Source: Pseudomonadota bacterium
GTDB taxonomy: Bacteria > Pseudomonadota > Alphaproteobacteria > Sphingomonadales > Govanellaceae
Length of the DNA: 64,000 bases
NCBI GenBank assembly: GCA_003577275.1
Contig: QEVO01000001.1
Span: 744,001 to 808,000 of the forward strand
Direction of reading: 5' to 3'
Part shown: positions 37,509 through 46,168 of the stretch, piece by piece
Position numbering within the stretch: position 1 is the first letter of the stretch
Layout of the letters: every line of letters begins with the position of its first letter
Notes under the pieces: model-generated
What the model saw: the letters and a program-made list of their open reading frames with translations, nothing else
What the model was told of the DNA's origin: nothing
Database searches by the model: none
Translations under genes and position numbers: made by a program

Positions 37509-38261
37509 GTGGTTCATCTCACCCCCATCATCATCCTGGTGCGGCCGCAATTGGGCGAGAACATCGGCCATGTCGCCCGCGCCATGGCCAACTGCGGCTT
37601 GCGCAAATTACGTCTTGTTGCGCCGCGCGATGGCTGGCCCAATCCGGCGGCGCAAGCGCCGGCGGCGGGCGCTGATTGGGTGCTTGAAGAAACGGAGGTT
37701 TTCGCCACGGCGGCTGATGCGGTCGCTGACCTGCATGATGTCTACGCCACCACGGCGCGGCCGCGCGGCATGCTGAAGGAAGTGGCGACGCCCCGCCACG
37801 CGGCGCGCGAAATTCGCGCCAAGGAGCAAATGGGGCGGCAGGTCGGCGTATTGTTTGGAGCCGAGGCGACGGGGCTCACCAACGAGGAAATCGTGCTTGC
37901 CGAAACGCTGATCACCATTCCGACGGCGCCGGATTTCTCCTCCCTCAATATCGCGCAGGCGGTGCTGCTGATCGCTTACGAGTGGCTGGCGGCGGCGGAT
38001 GCGACGCCGAATGCGGCGCTCCAGTTGGGCGACGCCGTGCCGGCGACGCAACGAGAGATCGATAATCTGATAGGGCATTTGGAGACGGAGTTGATGCTTT
38101 CCGGCTTCTTGCGGCCGCCGGAAAAGATCCCCCATATGATGCGTAATATCCGCAACATTTTTTTGCGCATGAACCTGACCGATCAGGACGTGCGCACGCT
38201 TCGGGGCATGATCAAGTCGCTGGCCCTTTATGGCCGCTCGGCCGGCAAGCCGCGGGCGTGA
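37509..38261 (+). CDS. trmJ: tRNA (Cm32/Um32) methyltransferase-like SPOUT protein
   Basis: A 250-residue TrmH-family SPOUT RNA methyltransferase: IIILVRPQLGENIGHVARAMANCGLRKLRLVAPRDGWPN, GVLFGAEATGLTNEEI and IPTAPDFSSLNIAQAVLLIAYEW are the three knot motifs. Length and the helical C-terminal tail (NLIGHLETELMLSGFLRPPEKIPHMMRNIRNIF...LRGMIKSL) fit TrmJ, which 2'-O-methylates position 32 of tRNAs. It starts with GTG; the Shine-Dalgarno AGGAGAGGG comes from the end of the preceding repeat. SPOUT specificity beyond this is inferred. Confidence 0.85.
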   Translation: MVHLTPIIILVRPQLGENIGHVARAMANCGLRKLRLVAPRDGWPNPAAQAPAAGADWVLEETEVFATAADAVADLHDVYATTARPRGMLKEVATPRHAAREIRAKEQMGRQVGVLFGAEATGLTNEEIVLAETLITIPTAPDFSSLNIAQAVLLIAYEWLAAADATPNAALQLGDAVPATQREIDNLIGHLETELMLSGFLRPPEKIPHMMRNIRNIFLRMNLTDQDVRTLRGMIKSLALYGRSAGKPRA

Positions 38262-38356
38262 CAGAAAAAATGTGAGAGAAATCCGCTGGCGAGTGGGTGC
38301 TTCTGTGCTATGAGAAGCAGGCAGGACTTGGCCTTTCCAGTCATAAAAGAAACCGC

Positions 38357-39229
38357 ATGTCGCCCGCCCATTTGCTATTCGCGCTCGCCATCAACCTCGT
38401 TTGGGGCGTCAATCTCGTGGTCTTGAAGCTGGGACTCGATGAGCTGTCGCCGATGCTGTTTGGCGCTTTGCGCGCCTCCATTGTGCTGGTCTTTCTGTTA
38501 CCATGGCTGAAATGGAAGCCAGGTAGCATGAAGATGCTGCTCCTGGCCGCCATGACCGTCGGCCCGTTGCATTTCGCCACCCTGTTTCTTGGCTTTAAAC
38601 TGATGGGCGATGCCTCGGCGGCATCCATCGTTACTCAGCTCTCGATCCCGTTTTCCACCGTATTGGCGGTGATTTTTCTCGGTGAACGGCTGGGTCCGTG
38701 GCGCATCGGCGGCTTGGCCATGGCGTTCTCGGGCGTTGCCTTGATGACCGCCGATCCCCGGGTGTTTTCCTATGTGGACGGCGTCATCGTCTTGACCCTG
38801 TCGCAGGTCGCTTATGCCTTCGGCGCGATCTTCATGCGCCAGGTCAAGGATGTCTCGGTGTTCGAGATGCAGGCCTGGACGTCGGCCCTGATTGCCGGGA
38901 CGCTCATTGGATTTAGTCTGATGTTCGAGCAGGATCAGGGCCAGCAGCTTGCCGAGCTGTCGGCCTTCGGCGTCGGATTGGTGCTTTACACCGGCCTTGG
39001 CGCCTCGCTGTTCGGCCATGGCGGCGTTTATTATCTCTATCAGCGCTACCCAGTCTCGACGGTGACTCCGCTGTTTCTCTTATCGCCGGTGTTCGGCATC
39101 TTCGCTTCCATCCTTTTGTTGGGCGAAACTTTGACGGTGCGCATGCTGATCGGCGGCATTGTGACCTTTCTCGGCGTATCCGTGGTCACCTTCCGCGAGG
39201 CCATGCTGGCCCGCGCCAAGGGGTTATAG
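38357..39229 (+). CDS. EamA/DMT-family transporter
   Basis: A 290-residue membrane protein with about ten hydrophobic segments and two EamA repeats: the first begins LLFALAINLVWGVNLVVLKLG, the second VDGVIVLTLSQVAYAFGAIFMRQV. Each ends in the usual PxxxxxxxxxLGE motif (IPFSTVLAVIFLGERLGP and LSPVFGIFASILLLGETLT). Members export metabolites or amino acids; the substrate cannot be told. ATG 38357 is chosen at the start of the first membrane segment; the frame is open to 38297. The amidase gene follows after 3 bp. Confidence 0.88.
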   Translation: MSPAHLLFALAINLVWGVNLVVLKLGLDELSPMLFGALRASIVLVFLLPWLKWKPGSMKMLLLAAMTVGPLHFATLFLGFKLMGDASAASIVTQLSIPFSTVLAVIFLGERLGPWRIGGLAMAFSGVALMTADPRVFSYVDGVIVLTLSQVAYAFGAIFMRQVKDVSVFEMQAWTSALIAGTLIGFSLMFEQDQGQQLAELSAFGVGLVLYTGLGASLFGHGGVYYLYQRYPVSTVTPLFLLSPVFGIFASILLLGETLTVRMLIGGIVTFLGVSVVTFREAMLARAKGL

Positions 39230-39232
39230 AAA

Positions 39233-39970
39233 TTGATCGAGCGGCCATCCCCCAATCATGACGAGCGCCCGCCGGGCAAACCCATCAGCCTGCTTCTTCT
39301 CCATTACACCGGCATGAGCACCGCGGCTGGGGCGCTGGCGCGCCTTACCGATCCCGCCGCCAAGGTCAGCGCCCATTATCTGATTGACGAGGATGGGATG
39401 GTCTATCGTCTGGTGGACGAGGCGCGTCGCGCCTGGCATGCCGGGGTCAGCGAATGGGCCGGCGAGCGCGATATCAACGGCATCTCCATTGGCATCGAAA
39501 TGGTCAACCCGGGCCATGTCTATCCCGGCTATGCTGGCGGTTACCGGCAATTTCCCGGGCCGCAGATGGCGGCGCTGATCGCTTTGGCGCGCGATATTCT
39601 TGCCCGTCACGCCATTCCGCCGCAGCGGGTGCTGGGACATTCCGACGTCGCCCCAGCGCGCAAAACCGACCCCGGCGAGCTGTTTGATTGGGAGCGGCTG
39701 GCGATGGCGGGCATCGGCTTGATGCCGCGCCGTCGTCTTACCCGCCACAAAACGCTCGCGCCCGGCGACAGCGGCCGCTTGGTGCGCGGCTTTCAGAAGC
39801 GTCTGCGGCGGTTCGGCTACGGTATTGCGATCAGCGGGATGTATGACCAGGCAACGGAGGGTGTCGTGAAAGCCTTCCAGCGCCATTATCGGCGCAGCCA
39901 AGTGGATGGCGTCGCCGATTCAGATACCCGCGCTGCATTGGACGATCTGTTGGATCAGGCGGGGTTGTAG
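39233..39970 (+). CDS. N-acetylmuramoyl-L-alanine amidase with peptidoglycan-binding domain
   Basis: A 245-residue AmiD/AmpD-type amidase_2 zinc hydrolase: LLLHYTGM (first zinc His), SAHYLIDEDGMVYRLVDEARRAWHAGVS (second), VLGHSDVAPARKTDPGELFDW (third zinc His and catalytic Lys). A PG_binding_1 domain follows at about 170-245 (LAPGDSGRLVRGFQKRLRRFGY...DTRAALDDLL). The start is TTG 39233 with AAGGGG 9-15 bases upstream at the end of the transporter gene. No signal peptide is visible, suggesting a cytoplasmic role in cell-wall fragment recycling as for AmpD. Confidence 0.88.
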   Translation: MIERPSPNHDERPPGKPISLLLLHYTGMSTAAGALARLTDPAAKVSAHYLIDEDGMVYRLVDEARRAWHAGVSEWAGERDINGISIGIEMVNPGHVYPGYAGGYRQFPGPQMAALIALARDILARHAIPPQRVLGHSDVAPARKTDPGELFDWERLAMAGIGLMPRRRLTRHKTLAPGDSGRLVRGFQKRLRRFGYGIAISGMYDQATEGVVKAFQRHYRRSQVDGVADSDTRAALDDLLDQAGL

Positions 39971-39993
39971 TAGAAAAAAGAAAAGTCTTCTTG

Positions 39994-40072
39994 GTCATCG
40001 CGAGGAGCGGATAAGCGACGAAGCGATCCAGAGGAACTGGATTGCCACGCCCCTTACGGGGCTCGCAATGAC
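39994..40072. repeat. GTCATCGCGAGGAGC...GGCTCGCAATGAC intergenic repeat
   Basis: A 79-bp element with complementary ends, and GATCCAG/CTGGATTG and ACGCCCCTTACGGGGC inside. It belongs to the same class as 25927-25999. It lies between the convergent amidase and small lipoprotein genes. Confidence 0.75.
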
Positions 40073-40082
40073 TGGTCTAACC

Positions 40083-40292
40083 TTACTCCGGCTGCAAGGG
40101 CATGCCGGTGTGCTGGGCGTTTTCAGTATCGGCCAATAAGCCTTCAGGCTTCGCCTTCAGCACGTCCTTGGTGTCCGGGGCGGTCACCGTATCGAAGGGG
40201 CGTTCCGGGCCGCTGCCGCTAAATATGTTGCCGATGTTCGAGCAGCCGGCAAGGCTTGCCAGCACAAAGCAGGAAATAAGCAAAAGACGCAT
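40083..40292 (-). CDS. Small lipoprotein, unknown function
   Basis: A 69-residue protein with a type II signal: MRLLLISCFVLASLAGCSNI, lipobox LAGC with Cys17. The mature part is polar, Gly/Ser/Pro-rich and without a known domain, so it may be a disordered outer-membrane-tethered peptide. ATG 40292 has GGGAG about 10 bases upstream; the ORF runs far upstream in frame only through the complement of rnpB, which is not coding. It is divergent from rnpB. Confidence 0.72.
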   Translation of the reverse strand: MRLLLISCFVLASLAGCSNIGNIFSGSGPERPFDTVTAPDTKDVLKAKPEGLLADTENAQHTGMPLQPE

Positions 40293-40349
40293 GGGCTTGA
40301 CGCTCCCGACCGTTCGATGACGCCCACCTGTGGTAAAACATCCCCGGCC

Positions 40350-40378
40350 TTGACGCAAGCATGCCGCATCGCCATTTT
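40350..40378 (+). promoter_or_regulatory. Candidate rnpB promoter
   Basis: TTGACG at 40350-40355 is a good -35 box; 17 bases later CATTTT (40373-40378) is a poor -10, but the predicted start falls at the first base of the RNase P RNA P1 helix (40385). Confidence 0.45.
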
Positions 40379-40384
40379 GGCTAT

Positions 40385-40777
40385 GGGTCAGATGGTCGGA
40401 CGGCCGCCCGGTGAATGCCGGGAGGAAAGTCCGGGCTCCCCGGAGATACGGTGCCGGATAACGTCCGGCGAAGGCGACTTCAGGGAAAGTGCCACAGAAA
40501 ATATACCGCCCGCCAACGGCTTCGGTCGGTTTGGCGGGTAAGGGTGAAATGGTGCGGTAAGAGCGCACCGCGGTCTCGGTAACGAGAGCGGCAGGGCAAA
40601 CCCCACCGGGAGCAAGACCAAATAGGGACGGCGCGCCGCCAGGAGCGGCAGGTTTGATCTCCGAACCGCCGTCCGGGTAGGTTGCTAGAGGCGTCCGGCA
40701 ACGGGCGTTCGAGAGGAATGGCCGTCCATCGGGATCATCTCCCGAGGACAGAACCCGGCTTATAGACCATCTGACCC
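40385..40777 (+). ncRNA. rnpB: RNase P RNA (bacterial class A)
   Basis: RNA subunit of ribonuclease P, which removes tRNA 5' leaders. The two ends pair over 13 bp (GGGTCAGATGGTC at 40385-40397 with GACCATCTGACCC at 40765-40777), forming P1. The conserved cores are present: GAGGAAAGTCCGGGCT-like AGGAAAGTCCGGGCTCC near the 5' end, ACAGAAAATATACCGCC and AAGGGTGAAATGGTGCGGTAAGAG in the middle, AAACCCCACC-type GGCAAACCCCACCGGGAGCA, and ACAGAACCCGGCTTATAGACC at the 3' end. It lies upstream of mraZ, as in other alphaproteobacteria. Confidence 0.97.
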
Positions 40778-40903
40778 CTACTCGTTCTTCCCATGTTACC
40801 CCAATAGCAACGACGGTGTTACCGCCATGCGCAACGCGGCGGCGATAGCCGTATTTCACGTGTCTTTCACGGTTTGTTCTTAGCGTTTAACGTCTTGTTA
40901 ACA

Positions 40904-40958
40904 CCCATTTTATACCATGTAATCCCATTGACGCCCATAGGTGCCCATGGTAATCCAA
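40904..40958. promoter_or_regulatory. Six CCCAT units with 10-bp period upstream of mraZ (MraZ-box candidate)
   Basis: CCCAT occurs at 40904, 40924, 40934 and 40944 (perfect), with ACCAT at 40914 and TCCAA at 40954, each exactly 10 bp apart. On the other strand this is ATGGG. MraZ is known to bind direct TGGG-type repeats separated by about one helical turn in front of its own gene. The array sits 135-190 bp before the mraZ start, so autoregulation of the dcw cluster is likely. Confidence 0.75.
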
Positions 40959-41092
40959 TGAGAACCCAACAAACGACTCGTCTTGCCTTTGCAACCAGGG
41001 GCCTGCCGCGGGAGGAAATCGGGGAAAAATCACCGTCCATTCAGCCGTTGCCGGGCAGACCAACCGGCAGACAACACTAATCAGGCCGCTTC

Positions 41093-41542
41093 ATGCCGTT
41101 GTTTCTGTCCACATTCGTCAACAAGGTCGATCGGAAGGGCAGGGTTTCCGTCCCCGCCAGTTTCCGCGCCGCGCTGGCGAACGGCGAGTGGCCGGGCGTG
41201 GTGCTTTATCGCTCGCCGCTGTTGCCGGCGATCGTCGGCGCGGATCTCGCCTACATGGAGCGCCATTCGGCGGAAGTGGACGAGGTGGCGTCGTTGAGCG
41301 ATCCCCGCCAGGCGCTGTCGGCGTCGATTCTCGCTGACAGCCGTCAGCTCGCCTTCGATCCCGAGGGCCGCATTCTGTTGCCCGCCGATCTCTTAGCCCA
41401 TGCCGGCATCGACGAGCACGCCGCGTTTGTCGGGCGCGGCAAGACCTTCCAGATCTGGCAACCCGCCGCGCTGGAGGCGTTCAACGCCAAGGCGCAGGCG
41501 CTGGTGCAGAAAAATCTGGCGCAGAACGGGGGCCTGGCATGA
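41093..41542 (+). CDS. mraZ: Transcriptional regulator MraZ
   Basis: A 149-residue DNA-binding protein with two SpoVT/AbrB-like repeats, each with a DxxxR motif: [16 protein letters not shown] and [21 protein letters not shown]. It forms rings and represses the dcw cluster, of which it is the first gene. The putative operator array is at 40904-40958. The Shine-Dalgarno sequence before ATG 41093 is weak. It overlaps rsmH by 4 bp (ATGA). Confidence 0.95.
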   Translation: MPLFLSTFVNKVDRKGRVSVPASFRAALANGEWPGVVLYRSPLLPAIVGADLAYMERHSAEVDEVASLSDPRQALSASILADSRQLAFDPEGRILLPADLLAHAGIDEHAAFVGRGKTFQIWQPAALEAFNAKAQALVQKNLAQNGGLA

Positions 41543-42495
41543 GGTCAAAGCCGCCCCATCTCTCCGTGCTGCGCCGGGAAGTGGTGGAGTTCTTAAATCC
41601 CCGCGACGGTGAGGTTTTCGTCGACGGCACCTTCGGCGCCGGCGGTTACAGCCGCGCCATCCTGGATGCCGCCAAATGCACGGTCTATGGCATCGACCGC
41701 GATCCGACGGTGGCGTCTTACGCAGCGGCGGTGACGGCGGCTTATGGCGATCGCTTTCATTTCCTGCCCGGCCGCTTTGGCGACATGATCGAGCTTTTAG
41801 GCGGCGTCGGCGTATCCCGCGTCGATGGCGTGGTGCTTGATCTTGGCGTCTCTTCCATGCAACTGGATGAGGCGGCGCGGGGTTTTTCCTTTCAGGCTGA
41901 CGGTCCCCTGGATATGCGCATGGGGCGCGAGGGGCCGAGCGCCGCCGATCTCGTCAACTCGCTCAGCGCCGAGAAACTGGCGGATCTAATCTACAAGTAT
42001 GGCGAAGAGCGGCATTCGCGGCGCATCGCCCGCGCCATTGTGGCGGTACGCGCCGATCGCCCGATCACTCGTACCGGCGAGTTGGCAAAGATCGTCGAGC
42101 GCGCCGTGCCCGGTCATCAGGCCATCCATCCGGCGACCCGCACCTTCCAGGCGTTGCGCATTTCGGTCAATGACGAACTGGGCGAATTGGAGGGCGGGCT
42201 GGCGGCGGCCGAGCGCCTCATTGGCGACGGCGGCCGGCTCATCGTGGTGTCGTTCCACTCGCTGGAAGACCGCATCGTCAAGGCGTTCCTGCGGCAGCGC
42301 TCCGGTGAGGTCGGCGGCCCATCGCGTCACCGCCCCAATGTCGCCTTAACCCCGCCAAGTTTTACCCTTATGACGAAAAAAGCCGTGCGGCCGAGCGAGG
42401 AGGAAGCGGCGCTGAACCCGCGCGCCCGCTCCGCCCGTCTGCGCGCCGCCCGCCGCACCGCGGCCGCCCCCTGGCCAGTGGAGAGAGCCCTATGA
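41539..42495 (+). CDS. rsmH: 16S rRNA (cytosine-1402-N4)-methyltransferase
   Basis: A 318-residue SAM-dependent methyltransferase for C1402 of 16S rRNA. It has [75 protein letters not shown] and [17 protein letters not shown], the standard RsmH (MraW) blocks. It overlaps mraZ and ftsL by 4 bp each. Confidence 0.97.
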   Translation: MRSKPPHLSVLRREVVEFLNPRDGEVFVDGTFGAGGYSRAILDAAKCTVYGIDRDPTVASYAAAVTAAYGDRFHFLPGRFGDMIELLGGVGVSRVDGVVLDLGVSSMQLDEAARGFSFQADGPLDMRMGREGPSAADLVNSLSAEKLADLIYKYGEERHSRRIARAIVAVRADRPITRTGELAKIVERAVPGHQAIHPATRTFQALRISVNDELGELEGGLAAAERLIGDGGRLIVVSFHSLEDRIVKAFLRQRSGEVGGPSRHRPNVALTPPSFTLMTKKAVRPSEEEAALNPRARSARLRAARRTAAAPWPVERAL

Positions 42496-42980
42496 TCAGG
42501 CTTGCCAACATCGCCGCCCTGGCGGTCGTCGTTGCCGCCGGTGTCGGCCTATACCAATTAAAATACAACACCGAGCGCGTACAGGAAGAGGTGCGGGCGC
42601 TCAAAAGCCAGATCACTGCCGACGAGGCGGCGATCAAGGTGCTGCGCGCCGAATGGACCTATCTGGCGCGTCCGGAACGGCTGGAGGCGCTGGGCAATCG
42701 CTATCTGGCGCTGCGTCCCACCCAGGCCGGGCAAATCATCGGTTCGGTCGAAGACGTGCCGCTGCGCGACAATCCCGCCGCCGTGGTGGCGCAGGCCGAT
42801 GATTTCAGGGCCGTGCAGGTGACGCCGGCGCGGGCCCCGGCTCTGCGTCCTGCGCCGACGCCTGCGCCTGCGCCAGACCGGGAGGAGGCGGAAGAACGCT
42901 ACCTGGAAGTCAGGCATGGCCCTGACAACGACTTATTGGTTCGCATAAATACCACGCTGACGGAGCGGCAGCATGATTAG
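42492..42980 (+). CDS. ftsL: Cell division protein FtsL
   Basis: A 162-residue bitopic membrane protein: hydrophobic segment at about 2-22 ([21 protein letters not shown]), then a coiled-coil region ([47 protein letters not shown]), as in alphaproteobacterial FtsL. It connects FtsQ/FtsB with FtsWI. The Pro/Ala-rich C-terminal tail is variable. FtsB is not in this cluster. Start ATG overlaps rsmH by 4 bp; the end overlaps ftsI by 8 bp. Confidence 0.88.
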   Translation: MIRLANIAALAVVVAAGVGLYQLKYNTERVQEEVRALKSQITADEAAIKVLRAEWTYLARPERLEALGNRYLALRPTQAGQIIGSVEDVPLRDNPAAVVAQADDFRAVQVTPARAPALRPAPTPAPAPDREEAEERYLEVRHGPDNDLLVRINTTLTERQHD

Positions 42981-44712
42981 CGGACAGCGGCCATCGCCCG
43001 ATCACCGCGACGCCCCGCCGCCCCTGGCGCGGGGCGCGCGCCGTTTTCGGATCGAGGGCGTGCGCAAGGAAGCCATGGAGGTGGCGCGCAGCCGCGTGCT
43101 CATTACCGCCGCCATGTTCTTCATTGGTTTTGTGGTCATGGGCGTGCGTCTGCTCGATCTCGGGTTTTTTGAGCGCGTGGTGGAAACCACCATTGCCGCC
43201 CAAGGCCGCGCGCCGGTGCTGACCGCCCGCGCCGATATCGTCGATCGCAATGGCGTGGTGCTGGCGACCAATCTGAAAACCGCGTCGCTTTATGCCGACC
43301 CTAAGCGCGTGATCGATGTCGAGGACGCCCTTGACAAGCTGCAGGTGGCGCTGCCTGATCTCAACCGCGCCGATATCGTCAACCGCTTGTCCGCCGATTC
43401 GCGCTTTGTGTGGATCAAGCGCAACCTGACGCCCGAGGAAAAGTGGCGCATCAACAGCCTCGGCATCCCGGGATTCGCGTTCGAGGATGAAGACCGCCGC
43501 GTCTATCCGCAAGGCCGGCTGGCGGCGCACGTTCTGGGCTTCGTCGATATCGACGGCAGGGGACTGGCCGGCATCGAGCGTTTCTTCGACAGCCGCTTGA
43601 TGAATCCCCACTCACTGCATGAGCCGCTCAAGCTCGCCCTTGATACGCGCGTGCAGCACATTCTGCGCGAAGAGTTGGTAAACGCTGTTGATGCCTTTTC
43701 CGCCATTGGCGCGGCGGGGCTGGTGCTCGACGCCCGCACCGGTGAAGTGCTGTCCATGGTCTCGCTGCCGGACTATGACCCCAACGAAGCCAAGGCTTCG
43801 CGCAAGGAGACGCTGTTCAACCGCGCCGTTCAGGGCGTCTATGAGCTGGGCTCGGGCTTGAAAACCTTTACCGTCGCCATGGCGCTCGATAGCGGTCACG
43901 CCCGTCTTGAGTCGACTTACGATGCGACAAAGCCGCTAAAGATCGCCCGCTTCACCATCAACGATTACCACGCCAAGGCGCGTTGGATGAGCTTGCCGGA
44001 GGTGTTCATTCACTCCTCCAACATCGGCACCGCGCGCATGGGTATGGACATTGGCGCCGAAACCCAGCGCGCCTATCTTGATCGCCTAGGGTTGTTGAAG
44101 CGGCCGCAGATCGAATTGACGGAAGCGGCCGAGCCGCTATTGCCCCATCCCTGGCGCGAGATCAGCACCATGACCGTCGCTTTCGGCCATGGCATCGCCA
44201 TCACGCCCTTACATCTTGCCGCCGGCATGGCGGCCGTGGTCAACGGCGGCCGCCTCGTTCCCGCCACCTTATTGACGCAGGATGCCGGCGAATCCACCGG
44301 CGTTGAAGCGCGGCGGGTTCTGTCGCCCGAGACTAGCGCCACCATGCGCCGGCTGTTGCGCTTGGCGGTGATTGAAGGCACCGGATCGAAAGCGGACGTG
44401 CCGGGCTTCGAGGTTGGCGGCAAAACCGGCAGCGCCGAGAAATCGGCGGCCGGCGGCTATCGTCGCAATGCTTTGCTGTCATCTTTCATTGCCGCCTTTC
44501 CGACCGATGAGCCGCGCTATGTGGTGCTTGCCATCATTGACGAGCCCAAGGGCACGCCGGAAACCTTCGGCTACGCCACCGGCGGCTGGACGGCGGCGCC
44601 GGTGGTCGGCCATGTTATCGCCCGCATCGGGCCGATGCTGGGCGTCAGCCCGCGCCAGGATCAGGAAAACGCCATCCGCAACGCGCTGCTGCTGCCGGTG
44701 AGAGAGGAATAG
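42973..44712 (+). CDS. ftsI: Septal peptidoglycan transpeptidase FtsI (PBP3)
   Basis: A 579-residue class B penicillin-binding protein. One membrane segment lies at about 42-65 after a cytoplasmic tail; the dimerisation domain begins RADIVDRNGVVLATN; the transpeptidase has SxxK at Ser294-Lys297 (ELGSGLKTFT), SxN in IHSSNIGTARMG and KTG in VGGKTGSAEK. It crosslinks septal peptidoglycan with FtsW. It overlaps ftsL by 8 bp and is followed 1 base later by murE. Confidence 0.96.
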   Translation: MISGQRPSPDHRDAPPPLARGARRFRIEGVRKEAMEVARSRVLITAAMFFIGFVVMGVRLLDLGFFERVVETTIAAQGRAPVLTARADIVDRNGVVLATNLKTASLYADPKRVIDVEDALDKLQVALPDLNRADIVNRLSADSRFVWIKRNLTPEEKWRINSLGIPGFAFEDEDRRVYPQGRLAAHVLGFVDIDGRGLAGIERFFDSRLMNPHSLHEPLKLALDTRVQHILREELVNAVDAFSAIGAAGLVLDARTGEVLSMVSLPDYDPNEAKASRKETLFNRAVQGVYELGSGLKTFTVAMALDSGHARLESTYDATKPLKIARFTINDYHAKARWMSLPEVFIHSSNIGTARMGMDIGAETQRAYLDRLGLLKRPQIELTEAAEPLLPHPWREISTMTVAFGHGIAITPLHLAAGMAAVVNGGRLVPATLLTQDAGESTGVEARRVLSPETSATMRRLLRLAVIEGTGSKADVPGFEVGGKTGSAEKSAAGGYRRNALLSSFIAAFPTDEPRYVVLAIIDEPKGTPETFGYATGGWTAAPVVGHVIARIGPMLGVSPRQDQENAIRNALLLPVREE

Positions 44713-44713
44713 G

Positions 44714-46168
44714 ATGCTGCTTTCGGAACTCATCGACGGCAACGGACGGGCCAGCGCTCTGGAGATCGCCGGCTTGGCGGAAGATAGCCGCCGAGTGCGT
44801 CCCGGCTATCTGTTTGCCGCTTTTCCCGGCGCCAAGACTGACGGCGCGCGTTATGTCGCCGACGCCATCGCCCGCGGCGCGGTGGCGGTGCTGACCGCGC
44901 CCGATACGCAAATTCCCGACGGTGAAGTCTATCGGCTGGCGGCGACCAATCCGCGCCGTCGCTTCGCCTCGCTGGTGGCCCGTTTCTATGGTCCGCAGCC
45001 CGACACCATCGCCGCGGTGACCGGCACCAACGGCAAGACCTCGGTGGCAAGCTTTACCCGTCAGATCTGGCAGCAACTGGGCTTCCCGTCGGCCAGCATC
45101 GGCACGCTCGGCGTCATGGCGCCGGGCTATGAAAAGCCGTTGCAGCTGACGACGCCGGACCCCATCACCCTTCATGAAGCGCTGCGCGACTTGAAGGAGC
45201 GGGGCGTCGAGCATGTCGCCTGCGAAGCGTCCAGCCATGGCCTGGCGCAATTTCGCCTCGACGGCTTGAACTTGCGCGCGGCGGCGTTCACCAACCTCAG
45301 CCGCGATCACATGGATTACCACAAAAGCGAGGAAGACTACTTCTTCACTAAGGCGCGGCTGTTTGGCGAAGTGATGCGTCCGGGCGGCGTCGCGGTGATC
45401 AATCTCGACGATCCCTACGGCGCGGAACTGGAAAGCCTGTGCTGGGCGCGCGGCCATAAGGTCATCGGCGTCGGCGGCGAGGGCGATTTACGGCTGTTAT
45501 CCCGCCAGCCCGTCGAAGGCGGACAAGTGCTGACCATCGCTTATCGCAGCCAGGTGCGCGATTTGACGCTGCCGCTGGTGGGCGCTTTCCAGGCCACCAA
45601 TGCGCTGGTGGCCGCCGGTCTGGTCATCGGCTGCGGCGGCGCGGCGGACGCGGTGATCGAGGCGATTCAGCATTTGCGCGCCGTTCCGGGACGCTTGCAG
45701 CTTGCCGGGCGGCATCCGGCAGGCGCGCGCGTCTATGTCGACTACGCGCACACGCCGGACGCGCTGGGCAACGTGCTTACCGCATTGCGGCCGCACACCC
45801 GCGGCAAACTTGTGGTGGTATTCGGCTGCGGCGGCGATCGCGATCGCGGCAAGCGGCCGTTGATGGGTCAGGTGGCGGCGGAACTCGCCGACCGGGTGTT
45901 CGTCACCGATGACAATCCGCGCTCGGAAGTGCCGGCGCTCATTCGTCAGGAAATTCTTGCCAGCTGTCCGACGGCCCACGAAATCGGCGACCGCCGCGAG
46001 GCGATAAGAGCGGCGGTGGCCTCGCTGGCGGCGGATGATGTGCTGGTGGTTGCCGGAAAGGGCCATGAAACCGGCCAGATCATCGGTAGCGAAGTCAAGG
46101 AGTTCAACGACGTGGTGGAAGTGCGGGAGGCGCTCTCGCTCCTGGAGACGACGAGAGGTCGGCAATGA
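44714..46168 (+). CDS. murE: UDP-MurNAc-tripeptide synthetase (meso-diaminopimelate-adding)
   Basis: Adds the third residue of the peptidoglycan stem, 484 residues. Mur-ligase motifs: VTGTNGKTSVASFTRQIW (P-loop), the carbamylated-Lys region NLSRDHMDYHKSEEDYFFTKARLF and YAHTPDALGNVL. FVTDDNPRSEVPA contains the DNPR motif that marks meso-DAP (not lysine) specificity. It starts 1 base after ftsI and overlaps murF by 4 bp. Confidence 0.96.
   Translation: MLLSELIDGNGRASALEIAGLAEDSRRVRPGYLFAAFPGAKTDGARYVADAIARGAVAVLTAPDTQIPDGEVYRLAATNPRRRFASLVARFYGPQPDTIAAVTGTNGKTSVASFTRQIWQQLGFPSASIGTLGVMAPGYEKPLQLTTPDPITLHEALRDLKERGVEHVACEASSHGLAQFRLDGLNLRAAAFTNLSRDHMDYHKSEEDYFFTKARLFGEVMRPGGVAVINLDDPYGAELESLCWARGHKVIGVGGEGDLRLLSRQPVEGGQVLTIAYRSQVRDLTLPLVGAFQATNALVAAGLVIGCGGAADAVIEAIQHLRAVPGRLQLAGRHPAGARVYVDYAHTPDALGNVLTALRPHTRGKLVVVFGCGGDRDRGKRPLMGQVAAELADRVFVTDDNPRSEVPALIRQEILASCPTAHEIGDRREAIRAAVASLAADDVLVVAGKGHETGQIIGSEVKEFNDVVEVREALSLLETTRGRQ

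Noticed and set aside
40083..40859. 258-codon open frame on the - strand through the RNase P RNA region
   Set aside because: Only its last 69 codons, from ATG 40292 with a ribosome-binding site and lipobox, look like a gene; the rest is the complement of rnpB.
40904..40968. Regular repeats that might suggest a CRISPR or minisatellite
   Set aside because: Units are 5 bp with a 10-bp period before mraZ; this fits operator sites, not CRISPR repeats of 24-40 bp with spacers.
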